Source: Cyanobacteria bacterium MAG CAR3_bin_5
GTDB lineage: Bacteria > Cyanobacteriota > Cyanobacteriia > PCC-6307 > Cyanobiaceae
NCBI GenBank assembly: GCA_026709085.1
Contig: JAPOTR010000054.1
Span: forward strand, 55,173-119,172
Direction: 5' to 3'
Length of the DNA: 64,000 nucleotides
The notes beneath the pieces are model-generated. The model saw nothing but the letters and a program-made list of their open reading frames with translations. It ran no database searches and was not told the origin of the DNA. Shown here one piece after another: positions 47,261 through 57,224 of the stretch (position 1 is its first letter; each line of letters opens with the position of its first letter). A program made the position numbers and the translations under genes.

Positions 47261-48346
47261 TCATTGCCCTTGTCCGGGCTCTCCGGTTGAGCCGGCTTCC
47301 CCGGTCTGATCTGCGTGGTTGAGGTAAAGGGTCCGCGTGGGGAAGGCAAACTCGATGCCCTCCTCCGCAAACGTCTGCACCAGGGCCACGTTCACCTGCT
47401 GCTGGGCATCAAGGGCCGCCACGTAATCACTGGTGGGGATGTTGTAGCACAACTCGAAATCCAGACTGCTGGCGCCGAATTCCACAAAGTGGCAACGGTC
47501 AAAGTCGGCATCCTTCACCCCCTCCACAATCTGCCGGGCCATGGCGGGGATCTGCTTCAGCACCTGGGGGGGGGTGTTGTAGGTGACGCCAAACCGGTAG
47601 ATGCGGCGGCGGCGCTCCATCACGGTGTAGTTGGAGAGGGTTTGACTGACCAGGGATGAGTTGGTCACCACCACCAGTTCACCATTCACGCTGCGCAACC
47701 GCGTGGAGTAGATGCCCACCTGCTCCACCTTGGCCCAGGTGTTGCTGTTGCCAACGTGGAGAAAATCTCCGTTGCGGAACGGCTTATCCAGCAGGATGTA
47801 GATGTATTCAAAGAACTCCGCCACAGGTTTCTGCAGCGCCAGGCCGGCGCCAATGCCGCCGGCGCCCAGCAGCGCCCACAGGGTGCCCAGGGGGACACCG
47901 AACGATGACTGCAGATAGGCCACCCCGCCCACTGCCCAAATCACGACCCGCAGCATGGGTTTCAGGGCTGTGAGGATCTGCACACTGACATCGTCATCCC
48001 CGGCGACTCGCTGGAAGGCACTGGTGAGCAGCCGCATCAGAATGCGGTTGATGGCCTGCACAAGCACCACTGTGGTCACCAGGCCGGTCAGGGCTGTAAC
48101 GATCCGGTCGCCAATGCCCTCATAGGGAATCCCTTCCCAAGCCCAACCCACCACCACCATGGACAGCACGGGCACCAGGGCCTTGTGGGCTGTCTTGACG
48201 AAGAAGTCGTCAATGGTGGTGGCTGTTCTCCGGGTGAGCCGCGTGGCTGTGGCGAGGCCAATGCGCCCCAGCAGCCAGACCGCAAACAGCCCGCCCGCCA
48301 ACTTGAAAAACGCAGTAGGTAGGGCAACAATCAATTGGGCAGACAT
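47261..48346 (-). CDS. mscS: MscS-type mechanosensitive channel
   Basis: A 361-residue small-conductance channel that opens on hypo-osmotic stress. N-terminal spans (about 5-27, 55-75, 85-105) precede the pore helix region LLGAGGIGAGLALQKPVAEFFEYIYILLDKPFRNGDFLHV, the MscS signature, then the cytoplasmic beta and alpha-beta domains (IYSTRLRSVNGELVVVTNSSL). Divergent from the ABC1 kinase upstream. Confidence 0.93.
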   Translation of the reverse strand: MSAQLIVALPTAFFKLAGGLFAVWLLGRIGLATATRLTRRTATTIDDFFVKTAHKALVPVLSMVVVGWAWEGIPYEGIGDRIVTALTGLVTTVVLVQAINRILMRLLTSAFQRVAGDDDVSVQILTALKPMLRVVIWAVGGVAYLQSSFGVPLGTLWALLGAGGIGAGLALQKPVAEFFEYIYILLDKPFRNGDFLHVGNSNTWAKVEQVGIYSTRLRSVNGELVVVTNSSLVSQTLSNYTVMERRRRIYRFGVTYNTPPQVLKQIPAMARQIVEGVKDADFDRCHFVEFGASSLDFELCYNIPTSDYVAALDAQQQVNVALVQTFAEEGIEFAFPTRTLYLNHADQTGEAGSTGEPGQGQ

Positions 48347-48464
48347 GACACCCCGGAGGAATCACCCCCAGGCTATCCCCGCAACACCGGCCCGGCCTTC
48401 ATTGCCCACATCCCGACCCGCCCCTGGGAATGTCCGTCAAAATCAGGGGAAATTTTTTAGGCTC

Positions 48465-50180
48465 GTGGCGCGTGTGTTGGGTGAACGTGCCTTGGCGTCT
48501 TCCGTACTTCAGACCGAGCAGCCACTGCGTTACAACCCCGGCAGGGACCTGCTCTGGCTGCTGATGCGGCCATGGCGGTTGATCAGCCGTCTTCTGGTGC
48601 TGCTGGCGCATTTTGCCGGACTGGCGGTGCGGCTGGTGACCCAGGGAAACAGCCCGGATCACACGGTTCAGACCCGCTTGGCCCAGGCGGTGTTGAAAAC
48701 CCTCACCCGGCTTGGACCCTGCTTCATCAAAGTGGGCCAAGCCCTCTCCACCCGCCCCGACTTGATCCCCAGCGCCTGGCTGGACGAACTCACCAAGCTG
48801 CAGGATCAACTGCCGGCCTTCCCCCTGAATGCCGCAAGGGACATCGTGGAAACAGAGCTGGGGCAGCCCGTGAACAAGCTGTTCCGCAGGTTTCCCCAGG
48901 AGCCCGTTGCGGCGGCCTCGTTGGGGCAGGTCTACAAGGCCCAACTCGGCAATGGCCTCCGGGTTGCGGTGAAGGTGCAGCGGCCCGGCCTGGAAACGGT
49001 GATCCGCCGGGATCTGGTGTTGCTACGGCTTCTTGCCATGGTGTTTGGCCCGGCACTGCCCCTCAACCTGGGGGATGGCCTGGTGGCCATTGTGGATGAG
49101 TTCGGCGGCAAGCTGTTCGAGGAGATCGACTACGAGGCCGAGGCCTACCACGCCCGCCGCTTTGCCCAGCAGTTTCATGATAACCCGACGGTGGCGGCGC
49201 CAGCGGTGGTTGGCAGCCACAGCAGCCGGCGGGTTATCACCACCGTCTGGCTGGAAGGCCCCAAGCTTCGGGATCCGGACGAACTGCGCCGCCATGGCCT
49301 GGATCCCACCGCCTTGATTCGCACGGGGGTGACCGCGGGGCTGGAACAGTTGCTGGAGCACGGCTTCTTCCATGCGGATCCCCACCCGGGCAACCTGATT
49401 GCCCTGCCTGGGCGTACAGGCGATAAGGGCCACCTAGGCTACGTGGACTTCGGCATGATGGACGAAATCAGCCAGGACGACCGCCTGATCATCACCGACT
49501 CCATCATTCACCTGATCAACAAAGACTATGAGAGCCTGACTGACGATTTTATCCGCCTGGGCTTCCTCCGGCCCGACGTGGACCGGCAACGTATTGTGCC
49601 CGCCCTCCGGGAGGTGCTGGCCATGAAGCTGGCCAATGCGGTGCGTGACTTCAACTTCAAGCAGGTGACGGATCGGTTCTCGGAGTTGATGTATGACTAC
49701 CCCTTCAGGGTCCCGGCCCGGTTTGCCTTGATCATTCGCGCCCTGGTGAGCCAGGAGGGGGTGGCCCTGCGACTGGATCCGGGTTTCCAGATTGTCGGGG
49801 TGGCCTACCCCTATGTGGCGCGGCGATTGCTGGCGGCGGATACGGCGGAGTTGCGGGACAAGCTGCTGGACGTGCTGTTTGACCAGGAGGGGCGGCTGCG
49901 GCTGGAGCGGCTGGACAGCCTGCTGAGGGTGGCCCGTGGCAGTGGTGGGGACGGGCAGGACGTGCTGCCCCTGGCTGGTTCAGGGCTGCGTCTCCTGTTC
50001 ACGGCCGACGGCCGGATGCTGCGCCAGCGCCTGCTGCAAACCCTGGTGCGGGATGATCGCCTGCAGACGCAGGATTTTGTGGGTCTGCTGAATCTGTTGC
50101 AGCGTCACTTTGGGGCTGCCGACGTGGCCAAGGGGCTGGCCCAGTCCCTCTGGAAGCGTCTGAATCCCCTGGCTGTCTGA
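48465..50180 (+). CDS. ABC1/AarF-family atypical kinase (first)
   Basis: A UbiB/AarF-like protein of about 571 residues. LGPCFIKVGQALSTRPDL is the KxGQ motif of the family, AAASLGQVYKAQL the alanine-rich loop replacing the P-loop, VAVKVQRPG the ATP-binding lysine, HGFFHADPHPGNL and VDFGMM the catalytic HxDxHxxN and DFG. ABC1 kinases act in quinone and prenyl-lipid metabolism in plastids and cyanobacteria. The frame is open up to 48345; GTG 48465 is taken because the sequence before it looks intergenic, but the start is uncertain. C-terminus has two membrane-type helices. Confidence 0.92.
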   Translation: MARVLGERALASSVLQTEQPLRYNPGRDLLWLLMRPWRLISRLLVLLAHFAGLAVRLVTQGNSPDHTVQTRLAQAVLKTLTRLGPCFIKVGQALSTRPDLIPSAWLDELTKLQDQLPAFPLNAARDIVETELGQPVNKLFRRFPQEPVAAASLGQVYKAQLGNGLRVAVKVQRPGLETVIRRDLVLLRLLAMVFGPALPLNLGDGLVAIVDEFGGKLFEEIDYEAEAYHARRFAQQFHDNPTVAAPAVVGSHSSRRVITTVWLEGPKLRDPDELRRHGLDPTALIRTGVTAGLEQLLEHGFFHADPHPGNLIALPGRTGDKGHLGYVDFGMMDEISQDDRLIITDSIIHLINKDYESLTDDFIRLGFLRPDVDRQRIVPALREVLAMKLANAVRDFNFKQVTDRFSELMYDYPFRVPARFALIIRALVSQEGVALRLDPGFQIVGVAYPYVARRLLAADTAELRDKLLDVLFDQEGRLRLERLDSLLRVARGSGGDGQDVLPLAGSGLRLLFTADGRMLRQRLLQTLVRDDRLQTQDFVGLLNLLQRHFGAADVAKGLAQSLWKRLNPLAV

Positions 50181-50237
50181 AGGGTCGCCCCTATCTGCAG
50201 TGGGTTGCCCTACACTGCAGCCCACTGGAGCGATGCT

Positions 50238-50675
50238 GTGGGTGAAGACGTTGTGGGTCCAGCGTTCGAGCAACAACTGGACGTGTTGCTGAATGCCCAG
50301 CTCTACTGGCAGAGTCAACCCCCCTATGCCCTCAGCGGCATCGGCCTGGCGGTGGCCTTGTTGTGCGGGTTGACCTTTGCCCGCCAGGTCAGACAACGGC
50401 TGGAGAGTTGGAAGCAGGATCGCCTGCCTCTCCTGCCCCTGGGACGCTTCACCACGGTGCTCCCCTATGGCGGCATCGTGGTGGGGACCATCCTGTTCAT
50501 CGGCGCCGGACTGCAGGTGTTCGGTTTCGGGGCAGGGGGTAGTTTTTTTCTGGCCCTGCTTCTGGCCGTATCCACTGGCGCCGGGCTCTGGAAGCAACTG
50601 GAGGACCTTATGGGGCAGGTACAGGAGGGCGTCTTTACCGTGGCGGATTTCGACTTTTTTGAAAAGCGCCGCTGA
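50238..50675 (+). CDS. Conserved small membrane protein
   Basis: A 145-residue protein (GTG 50238; TTG 50205 also possible). Three hydrophobic segments: ALSGIGLAVALLCGLTFA, TVLPYGGIVVGTILFIGAG and FFLALLLAVSTGAGLWKQL. No catalytic motif. It lies 57 bp after an ABC1 kinase in the same direction. I do not recognise the family. Confidence 0.7.
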   Translation: MGEDVVGPAFEQQLDVLLNAQLYWQSQPPYALSGIGLAVALLCGLTFARQVRQRLESWKQDRLPLLPLGRFTTVLPYGGIVVGTILFIGAGLQVFGFGAGGSFFLALLLAVSTGAGLWKQLEDLMGQVQEGVFTVADFDFFEKRR

Positions 50676-50852
50676 TCCTGGCTTGGCCATATCAGGGGAA
50701 CAGCCATATCAAAGAACAAGAAGGGGGAGGAAACCTGGTGTGGTGACAAGAAGCACGAAAAGGGTTTTCCCTGTTGATGTTGAAATTTTTCGCCCTGCGG
50801 GGGCCACTTCCCAACCAGCCCCACCAACTCCTGACCTTATCCATCACTGGGG

Positions 50853-51389
50853 TTAGAAAGGCTCCCGGAAGAAATCGACTACTTCCTGGATACTGTTCAA
50901 CCGACTGAGAAAGTAGAGTAGGCGGGGCACATCAACCACCAGTTCCTTGCCGGGGTAGCTTTCCAGGAAATCCACGGGGTTCAGCTTTCTTGTTTCGCTA
51001 CGGGCAACCGAGAGAATGACCCCTGAGCGCAGTGCTTTAACGCTTGCGTGCCCATGGCGGGGATAGAACATGGTCGCCATTCTGCCCAGGAAGGCCTCGC
51101 CAAGATCCGTGTACAGAAGCCGGCCCAGCAGAGTAAAGGGAATCTCGACCCGTTTTCTCAGTACGGATCTGGCATTGTCGTGGGGAATGTTGGCGAGATT
51201 CAGGGCCTGTTTGAGGAAGCCCTGTGGCTCGGATCCCTCGCTGAAGCTGCGCAACTCCTTCACCTCTACGGATCGGGTGAAGGGACCGACAACCAACACC
51301 ACCCGTTCAGCGGCTCTGGCTGCAGGGCTGATCCAGATGATAAGACCCCCCACCAGTGGGGCCAGGACTCGTGCGGAGGGCAGTGCCAC
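50853..51389 (-). CDS. DUF1400 exported protein
   Basis: A ~178-residue protein with a signal peptide (VLAPLVGGLIIWISPAARA). FTRSVEVKELRSFSEGSEPQGFLKQAL and PRLLYFLSRLNSIQEVVDF match DUF1400, which in cyanobacteria stands alone or precedes an alpha/beta hydrolase. No hydrolase domain is attached here. It starts 29 bp after the second ABC1 kinase gene. The start is GTG 51389 or TTG 51392. Confidence 0.8.
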   Translation of the reverse strand: MALPSARVLAPLVGGLIIWISPAARAAERVVLVVGPFTRSVEVKELRSFSEGSEPQGFLKQALNLANIPHDNARSVLRKRVEIPFTLLGRLLYTDLGEAFLGRMATMFYPRHGHASVKALRSGVILSVARSETRKLNPVDFLESYPGKELVVDVPRLLYFLSRLNSIQEVVDFFREPF

Positions 51390-51418
51390 CAATCATGAAG
51401 AATGCAACGGCAGCCAGC

Positions 51419-53365
51419 CTAGGATGCTGGCGTGCTTCCCGACGGCAGCAGCCCCTGCTGGGGCAGCAAAATATCCCGCACAAGCCGGACAACACCCCGT
51501 TCCGCCAGATTCCGGGCCAACTGGAGCCCCATGCCATGGACCACAGGTTCCCCCAACAGGCGGGGAATGCTTTGCCAGAGCATGGTGGGCTCAAAGTAGG
51601 GAATCTTCTGGAACAGTTTGAGAACATCACCCATGGGAGGGGGCGTGCCTGGGATCAGGGCGGAGGCTTGCAACCCCTGGAGTTGCCAACGTTGGGGGAG
51701 CCGTTGACCCACCCGACAGACCGCCTGCCAACCCATGGCGTCCAACTGATCCACCATGGCGCCCACCAGTTGGTTCCTGACCTTGCTGCCGGCGTCCGAT
51801 AACAGGAAGTTCAGGGTACTGTCCACCAGGGTCTCCGGGTCCAAACCCTGACTTCGGGCAGCGCTGCTGAGCAGATCGTCCAGCCGTTCCCAGCGCAGAG
51901 TGTTCTCACTGAGAACCATTTCCCTGAGGCTGTTGCGCAACTCCGGATCCGGATCCACCAAGAGCCTGGTGGCAAAGTAGGGATAGGCTGCGCCTAGAAT
52001 CTTAAATTCCGGGTTAATGCTCAGGGCAATTCCCTCTAAAGTAACCAATGAGCGGATAATGAGAGCATAGTAGGGGGGAACTTGAAAGGGGAAGCGGTAC
52101 ATCACCCCTGAAAGATCATCTGTGACAGATTTGAAATCCATGCGACTTACACCCCCTTCCAATGCACGACTAAATACTTTTGCGAATGCGGGAACAATGG
52201 GTTTCAGGTTCACTTCTTGAGTCAGGAATTCAAGCCGAACAAAATCTTTGGACAATTTGTCAAAATCCTTATTCACCAAATGAACGACAGCCTGAATCAG
52301 TCCGGTGCGGGCACTTTTCTTCACCTCACTCATCATGCCGAAGTCCAGATAGGCAATGCGTCCATCCGCAAGGGCCAGGAGATTACCAGGATGGGGGTCT
52401 GCATGAAAATATCCATGTTCCAGTAACTGCTCCAGGCTGCAATTCACCCCCACATTGATCATGTCTTCCGGATCCAGTCCCAGAGCTTGCACCTCTTTGA
52501 CCTGGGTGAGTTTGATGCCTTCAATCCACTCCATCGTGAGGACGCGGCGGTTGGTGAGATTCCGGTAAATCCCCGGCACGGCAATGCGCTGATTATGACG
52601 GTGCAAAATGGCAAAACGTTCTGCGTTCTCCGCCTCATGGATATAGTCCATCTCTTCAAAAATCCGTGTTCCCAGCTCATCCACCAAGCCCACCAGGTCA
52701 CTGCGTACAAAGCGGGTATAGCGTTTGATCCACAGGGCCATATTGCGGACGATGTAAAGATCCAACGTGATCTGCTCCCGCAAACCTGGCCGCTGCACTT
52801 TGACGGCCACTGCCCGCCCGTCTGTCAACTGTCCCTTGTACACCTGACCCAGGGATGCAGCGGAAACGGGCTCCTGGCTCAGTCGGGTGAAGAGCTCCTC
52901 CACCGGGGCCCCCAGATCTTCGGCAATGCAGGCCATGGCCATGGCGTTGCTGAAGGGGGGGAGTTGATCCTGGAGAGCGGACAACTCTTCCAGAACCACG
53001 GGGGAGACCAGATCGGGTCGGGTGGAAAGGGCCTGGCCGGCTTTGATAAAGGCGGGTCCCAGTTCGGTGAGAAGCTCACACAACTGGCGGCCCCGCTGAC
53101 GCACCTGGTCCTCCTGGCGCAACCTGCCGGTGAGCCGGTCCATGAGCACAGCCAGAAGAAAAGCCCCGATGGGAACCAGCGTCTGCCAGAGGCGCCGTAG
53201 CAACGGCCGGGGGTGACCACGGTAGAGCCTGGCCACCACCTCGGGATCGTAGCGATTGAGATCGGCGGCGCCAAGGACGTCTTGCGGATGGCCGTTGTCA
53301 TTTGCTGGAGCGGATCTGGACAAACTGGTCACGGCCTGGCCCGGTCGACGCGGTGGTGGAGACAA
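51419..53365 (-). CDS. ABC1/AarF-family atypical kinase (second)
   Basis: A 648-residue kinase-like protein (TTG 53365; GTG 53332 is an alternative). LGPAFIKAGQALSTRPDL, SAASLGQVYKGQL, VAVKVQRPG, HGYFHADPHPGNL and LDFGMM are all present. It opens with LNRYDPEVVARLYRGHPRPLLRRLWQTLVPIG, the long-form cyanobacterial/plastid ABC1K start. Two such kinases in opposite orientation within 5 kb are common in cyanobacteria. No lesion seen. Confidence 0.94.
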   Translation of the reverse strand: MSPPPRRPGQAVTSLSRSAPANDNGHPQDVLGAADLNRYDPEVVARLYRGHPRPLLRRLWQTLVPIGAFLLAVLMDRLTGRLRQEDQVRQRGRQLCELLTELGPAFIKAGQALSTRPDLVSPVVLEELSALQDQLPPFSNAMAMACIAEDLGAPVEELFTRLSQEPVSAASLGQVYKGQLTDGRAVAVKVQRPGLREQITLDLYIVRNMALWIKRYTRFVRSDLVGLVDELGTRIFEEMDYIHEAENAERFAILHRHNQRIAVPGIYRNLTNRRVLTMEWIEGIKLTQVKEVQALGLDPEDMINVGVNCSLEQLLEHGYFHADPHPGNLLALADGRIAYLDFGMMSEVKKSARTGLIQAVVHLVNKDFDKLSKDFVRLEFLTQEVNLKPIVPAFAKVFSRALEGGVSRMDFKSVTDDLSGVMYRFPFQVPPYYALIIRSLVTLEGIALSINPEFKILGAAYPYFATRLLVDPDPELRNSLREMVLSENTLRWERLDDLLSSAARSQGLDPETLVDSTLNFLLSDAGSKVRNQLVGAMVDQLDAMGWQAVCRVGQRLPQRWQLQGLQASALIPGTPPPMGDVLKLFQKIPYFEPTMLWQSIPRLLGEPVVHGMGLQLARNLAERGVVRLVRDILLPQQGLLPSGSTPAS

Positions 53366-53437
53366 TCCTAGGAAACTCTAAAGAGCCGTTGCCGGTGGCC
53401 ATGGGATTATCCTTGGGCATCCATTGCCCTAGCGCCT

Positions 53438-55129
53438 GTGCTGCTGGCGCTGAAGCTGGACAACGTTGCTCTGATTGATGCTCTCGACCTTGAGTTTTCT
53501 CCTGGGCTGACCGTCCTGACCGGTGAAACCGGAGCAGGCAAATCCTTACTTCTTGACTCCCTGGAGGTGTTGCTGGGGGCCGAGGTTCCCAGGCGCCTGC
53601 TGCGCCATGGCCAGGACCAAGCCCGCATTGAAGGCCGGTTTGCCCCCCATGGGGGGGCATCACGTCTGCTGGAGCAACGGGGCCTTGGGGCCTTGGGGCC
53701 GCCACCGTCAGCCCTGGTGGTGACCCGCCACCTGTTTCGTCGTGGCGGACGGATCAGCAGCCGCGGCCGCATTAACGGCATCAGCATCAACCGCCAGACC
53801 CTCCTGGAATTGCGGCCGTTGCTCATTGACCTGACGGTTCAGGGGCAAACCCAGAGATTGGGGCGTCCGTCTCAGCAACGCCGTTGGCTGGACGGCTTTG
53901 GGGATGGCAGCCATCAACAGGCCCGCCGCCTGGTGGCAGCGGCCTATCAAACATGGGTTCGCCATCGCGCTGCCCTGGACCGCCTCAAGGCGGAACGGAC
54001 GGCCCTTCAACAGAGTTGGCGGGAGAATACCCGGATGCTCATGGATCTGCGCCAAGCGGCGCTGGAGGACCCCCAGGAGTTGGCAACTCTCAAGTGGAGG
54101 ATCGGCTTGCCCATGCCTTACGCCTGCAACAGGGCAGTTGGGCGGTGGTGCAGAACCTTCAGGAGCCGTTGCCCGGTCAGGGGGCGGCCATGGATCTGCT
54201 GGGGCAGGCGGAGGGGGAGTTACAGGGTCTGGTTGCCGTTGACCCCACCCTTCAGCCGCTCCTGGAACGGCTTCAACAGGCCCGAGACCAGGTGCAGGAC
54301 GTGGCTCTGGCGCTGCAAGACTACGGCCAGCATCTGGAGAGCCAACCCCTGGCTCTGGCGGATCTTCAGGAGCGCATCGCCCAGCTTCAACGTCTGGAGC
54401 GACGGTACGGCCAAAGCCTGGCGGAGTTGATCCGCCGCCGGGATGAACTGGCAGGGGCCACGACGGAGTTGGATTGGGAAGCGCGGCAACAGGGTGTTGA
54501 GCAGGAGGAACGGGCGGCCCATGACCGGCTTTGCCAGGCCTGTGACCAACTGCGCCAATGCCGGCAGCAGGCGGCTGATCGGCTTGTGGCTGATCTCATG
54601 GCTGTGCTGAGACCCATGGGATTGGAGCAGATGCGCTTTGCTGTGGAACTGAAGTCTCGGCCCCCCACGGAGGATGGCGGCGAGGAGGTGTGCTTCCTCT
54701 TTTCCGCCAATCCCGGTGAAACCATGGCCCCACTTGGGGACGTGGCCTCCGGCGGTGAAACGTCCCGTTTCCTCCTGTCCTTGAAAACCTGTCTTGCCAG
54801 GGCGGATCTCCCTGTCACCCTGTTGTTCGACGAGATTGACAGCGGCGTGAGTGGTCGCGTCAGCGCTGCCATGGCCCAGCTTCTGCACCGTCTTGCACGG
54901 TGTCATCAAGTGTTTTGCGTCACCCACCAGCCCCTGATTGCCGCCCGTGCCGATCACCATTTCCGGGTGAGCAAGCACATGGCGGGGGGGGCGCACCCGC
55001 ACCCGGGTTACGGCGCTTGCCACCCTGGCGGAGCGGGAAGAGGAACTGGCCCAGTTGGCTGGCGGCAACCCCCAGGAAGCGCGGCGCTATGTGGCCAGCC
55101 TGCTACGGGACCGCTTGCCCAACCATTGA
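53438..55129 (+). pseudogene. recN: DNA repair protein RecN, two compensating frameshifts
   Basis: SMC-like ATPase of double-strand-break repair. Frame A (from GTG 53438) has LTVLTGETGAGKSLLLDSL (Walker A) and runs to about 54090. The protein then continues in another frame (EDRLAHALRLQQGSW ... DVASGGETSRFLLSLK signature, VTLLFDEIDSG Walker B, VTHQPLIAARADHHF) to about 54983, where a run of eight G lies, and returns to frame A for TRVTALATLAEREEELAQL and the end at 55129. Total length is about the family norm. The long middle frame argues for recent lesions or assembly errors rather than old decay. Confidence 0.9.
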
Positions 55130-55148
55130 TCCAACTCTGTTCCCATCC

Positions 55149-55178
55149 CGTCATTCCCGCAAAAGCGGGAATCCATGG
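55149..55178. repeat. Palindromic repeat between convergent genes
   Basis: ATTCCCGC, AAAA, GCGGGAAT: a perfect 8-bp stem at 55153-55172 between recN and the P450 gene. The unit CGTCATTCCCGC...GCGGGAATCC is a widespread bacterial palindrome and may serve as a two-way terminator. A partial relative lies near 61280. Confidence 0.75.
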
Positions 55179-55187
55179 TGTACAAAG

Positions 55188-56708
55188 TCATGGCTGATGT
55201 CCAACTGAGATGTCCCCATGGGTCGAAGTGTCAGCAGGAATACCGCTATGGGGAGACCGTCGCTTCAAGTGCAGGAGAACATGGTCCGGTCGCATGACCA
55301 CAGCCATCTTTTCCTCCACCCCTCTGCCAGGGTTGACCGGCTCCAGGTCGAAGTTCCGGCAGAGCATGGCGAGAACCGCCCGGATTTCCAGCATGGCCAG
55401 ATTACGGCCTGGGCAGATACGCGGTCCGGCGCCAAAAGGGACAAATGCCTGTGGGTTGTGCGGTTGTTTCCCATGGCCGCCAGGTCGGGGAAGCCAGCGT
55501 TCGGGATCAAAACTGTTGCCATCGACAAAGTTTTCTTCCCTGGTTGCCGCATATCGCAGCAGCACAAACAGCTTCGTCCCTTGGGGAATCAGACAGCCCA
55601 GGATTTCAGTATCCGCCAGTGTCTCCAGCGCCATATGGGGGGCTGCCGGCTTTAGCCGCATGACTTCGTTGCAGAAGGCGTCAAGAAAGGGAAGATGGTT
55701 GGCCTGTTCCAACTCGTTGAGGGACGTTGCCGGTGCAATCAGTTCATCCACCTCGCGGCAAACCCGAACGAACGCCTCGGGAAACTTGGTGAAATAGTGA
55801 ATCATCCAACTGATGGTATAGGAGGTTGTGTCTTCTCCGGCCAGTAGCAACTGGCTTGTATGGGCCAATAGCTCTGTGCTGCTGAGGGTGGAGCCTTCAC
55901 GTTCCGCGATCATCAGCATGGCTTCCAGGAAATTGGTCGGCTCATGGTGAGCGTCAGCAGCCATGTGTTCCCGTGTGGCGCGGACGATGGCCTCCACTTC
56001 CCGCTCAAGCACCTTCACGGCATGGTCAAGGGCCCGGTCCGGCGGCAGACGCACCAGGCGCCAATAGGGGAAAAGCGTGAAAAACCGCCGCTGCAACCCC
56101 GGGCCGATTTTCTCAAGGTGTTGCTGGATCACGGGACCCGGCGTCTCCAACGTGTTGGGGTCAACGCCAAACGCCAACTGCATGGTGACATCAACCGTGA
56201 AGCGGGTCAGGTCACGGCAGACGTCCACGGGTTGATTCCCGTCTGCCGCTGCTGCCCATCGTCGCTGCAAACGAGCTGTTGTGGCTTTGAGTTTCGGGAA
56301 GAAGTTGGCGAGCCGTGTGCGGCTCAGGGCAGCCACCACGGTGCGCCGCTGCTGACGCCAGTCTTCTCCCTCCGCCGTGAACAGCCCATTGATCCCAATC
56401 TCGGTAAACCTGTCCTCAATAACCCGGTTACGCCGGAAGGATTGTGGTCGCTGCTCCAGGATGCGCTGGATCGCCCCATGGTCCGATACCACCACCAATC
56501 GGGACCGTCCCAGACGAATCTGGAATAAGGGGCCGTAGCGCTCCGCCCAACGTTCAAGGGTCAGGTGGGACCGCTCACTGCTGAGCTGGAAGAGGTGCCC
56601 GATCAGCGGCGGACCATAGGGTCCCGGCAGGTCATGGGGTTGGGTGAGGGGTTGCAGTCGCGCCACCGGGTGGATTCTTTTGCCAAGTCTATTGATTGGC
56701 TCAGCCAC
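55188..56708 (-). CDS. Cytochrome P450
   Basis: A 506-residue haem monooxygenase. The I-helix has AGEDTTSYT, the K-helix NEVMRLKP (ExxR), and the haem loop FGAGPRICPGRNLAMLE with the ligand cysteine. The FDPERWLP segment is also present. It has no obvious membrane anchor. Similar P450s occur in marine picocyanobacteria; the substrate is unknown. It is convergent with recN, with no clear partner gene (ferredoxin or reductase). Confidence 0.93.
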   Translation of the reverse strand: MAEPINRLGKRIHPVARLQPLTQPHDLPGPYGPPLIGHLFQLSSERSHLTLERWAERYGPLFQIRLGRSRLVVVSDHGAIQRILEQRPQSFRRNRVIEDRFTEIGINGLFTAEGEDWRQQRRTVVAALSRTRLANFFPKLKATTARLQRRWAAAADGNQPVDVCRDLTRFTVDVTMQLAFGVDPNTLETPGPVIQQHLEKIGPGLQRRFFTLFPYWRLVRLPPDRALDHAVKVLEREVEAIVRATREHMAADAHHEPTNFLEAMLMIAEREGSTLSSTELLAHTSQLLLAGEDTTSYTISWMIHYFTKFPEAFVRVCREVDELIAPATSLNELEQANHLPFLDAFCNEVMRLKPAAPHMALETLADTEILGCLIPQGTKLFVLLRYAATREENFVDGNSFDPERWLPRPGGHGKQPHNPQAFVPFGAGPRICPGRNLAMLEIRAVLAMLCRNFDLEPVNPGRGVEEKMAVVMRPDHVLLHLKRRSPHSGIPADTSTHGDISVGHQP

Positions 56709-57224
56709 CGCTGCCCTTTCCCCGTTCCCTCAGAGGAGTGTGGGCGCCGCCGCCTCTGGATGGAGAGTGTCCAAGGTGGGCTCTGCCCCGCTCTGCCCTT
56801 GTGGGGGGGTGGCGCTAAAACATGGATTCCCCCGCCGCCATGGTGGCAACCCCGTCTCTGTCGGGGGAGATTGCAGGGCGCCGCAGTCTTGTCCATTGAA
56901 ACCTGGTTTCACGGAGGGCAGAAGCGGAAAGAGAAGAGTCCCAGCCCTCGAACTCGGATGAACGGCCTTTATGGGTTGGCGCTGGCCCTCAAGAAGTGAC
57001 GTCATCCGTAGCCGATGGCGTCACTGACCTTGTAGGATGTGTTGGCCTTGCAATGCCCATGGGGCCTCTGGTGCAAGTTGGTGGCGGCTTGGCCTTGGCG
57101 GAGGTGGGGTGCTTCTGACAATGTTTCCGCAAATTGATCAAGGATGCCATTGTCTTTGCTCAAGTGCTGAATCTTAGACACCTGGAAGAAAAAGGGGATT
57201 ACAACTTAAGTTGACCAGGTCACC
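56709..57224. other. Spacer with first copy of a 107-bp direct repeat
   Basis: About 516 bases with no intact gene. Bases 56956-57062 recur at 59057-59163. Upstream, 56917-56935 (GGCAGAAGC...AAAGAG) also has a counterpart near 58942. The P450 promoter must be near 56.7-56.8 kb. Confidence 0.7.
56956..57062. repeat. 107-bp direct repeat, copy 1
   Basis: Same length as copy 2 (59057-59163), no gaps, 6 differences by my count. It holds a small hairpin (GACGTCATC / GATGGCGTC). The two copies bracket the coiled-coil gene, the RelE-type module and a porin remnant. Confidence 0.9.
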
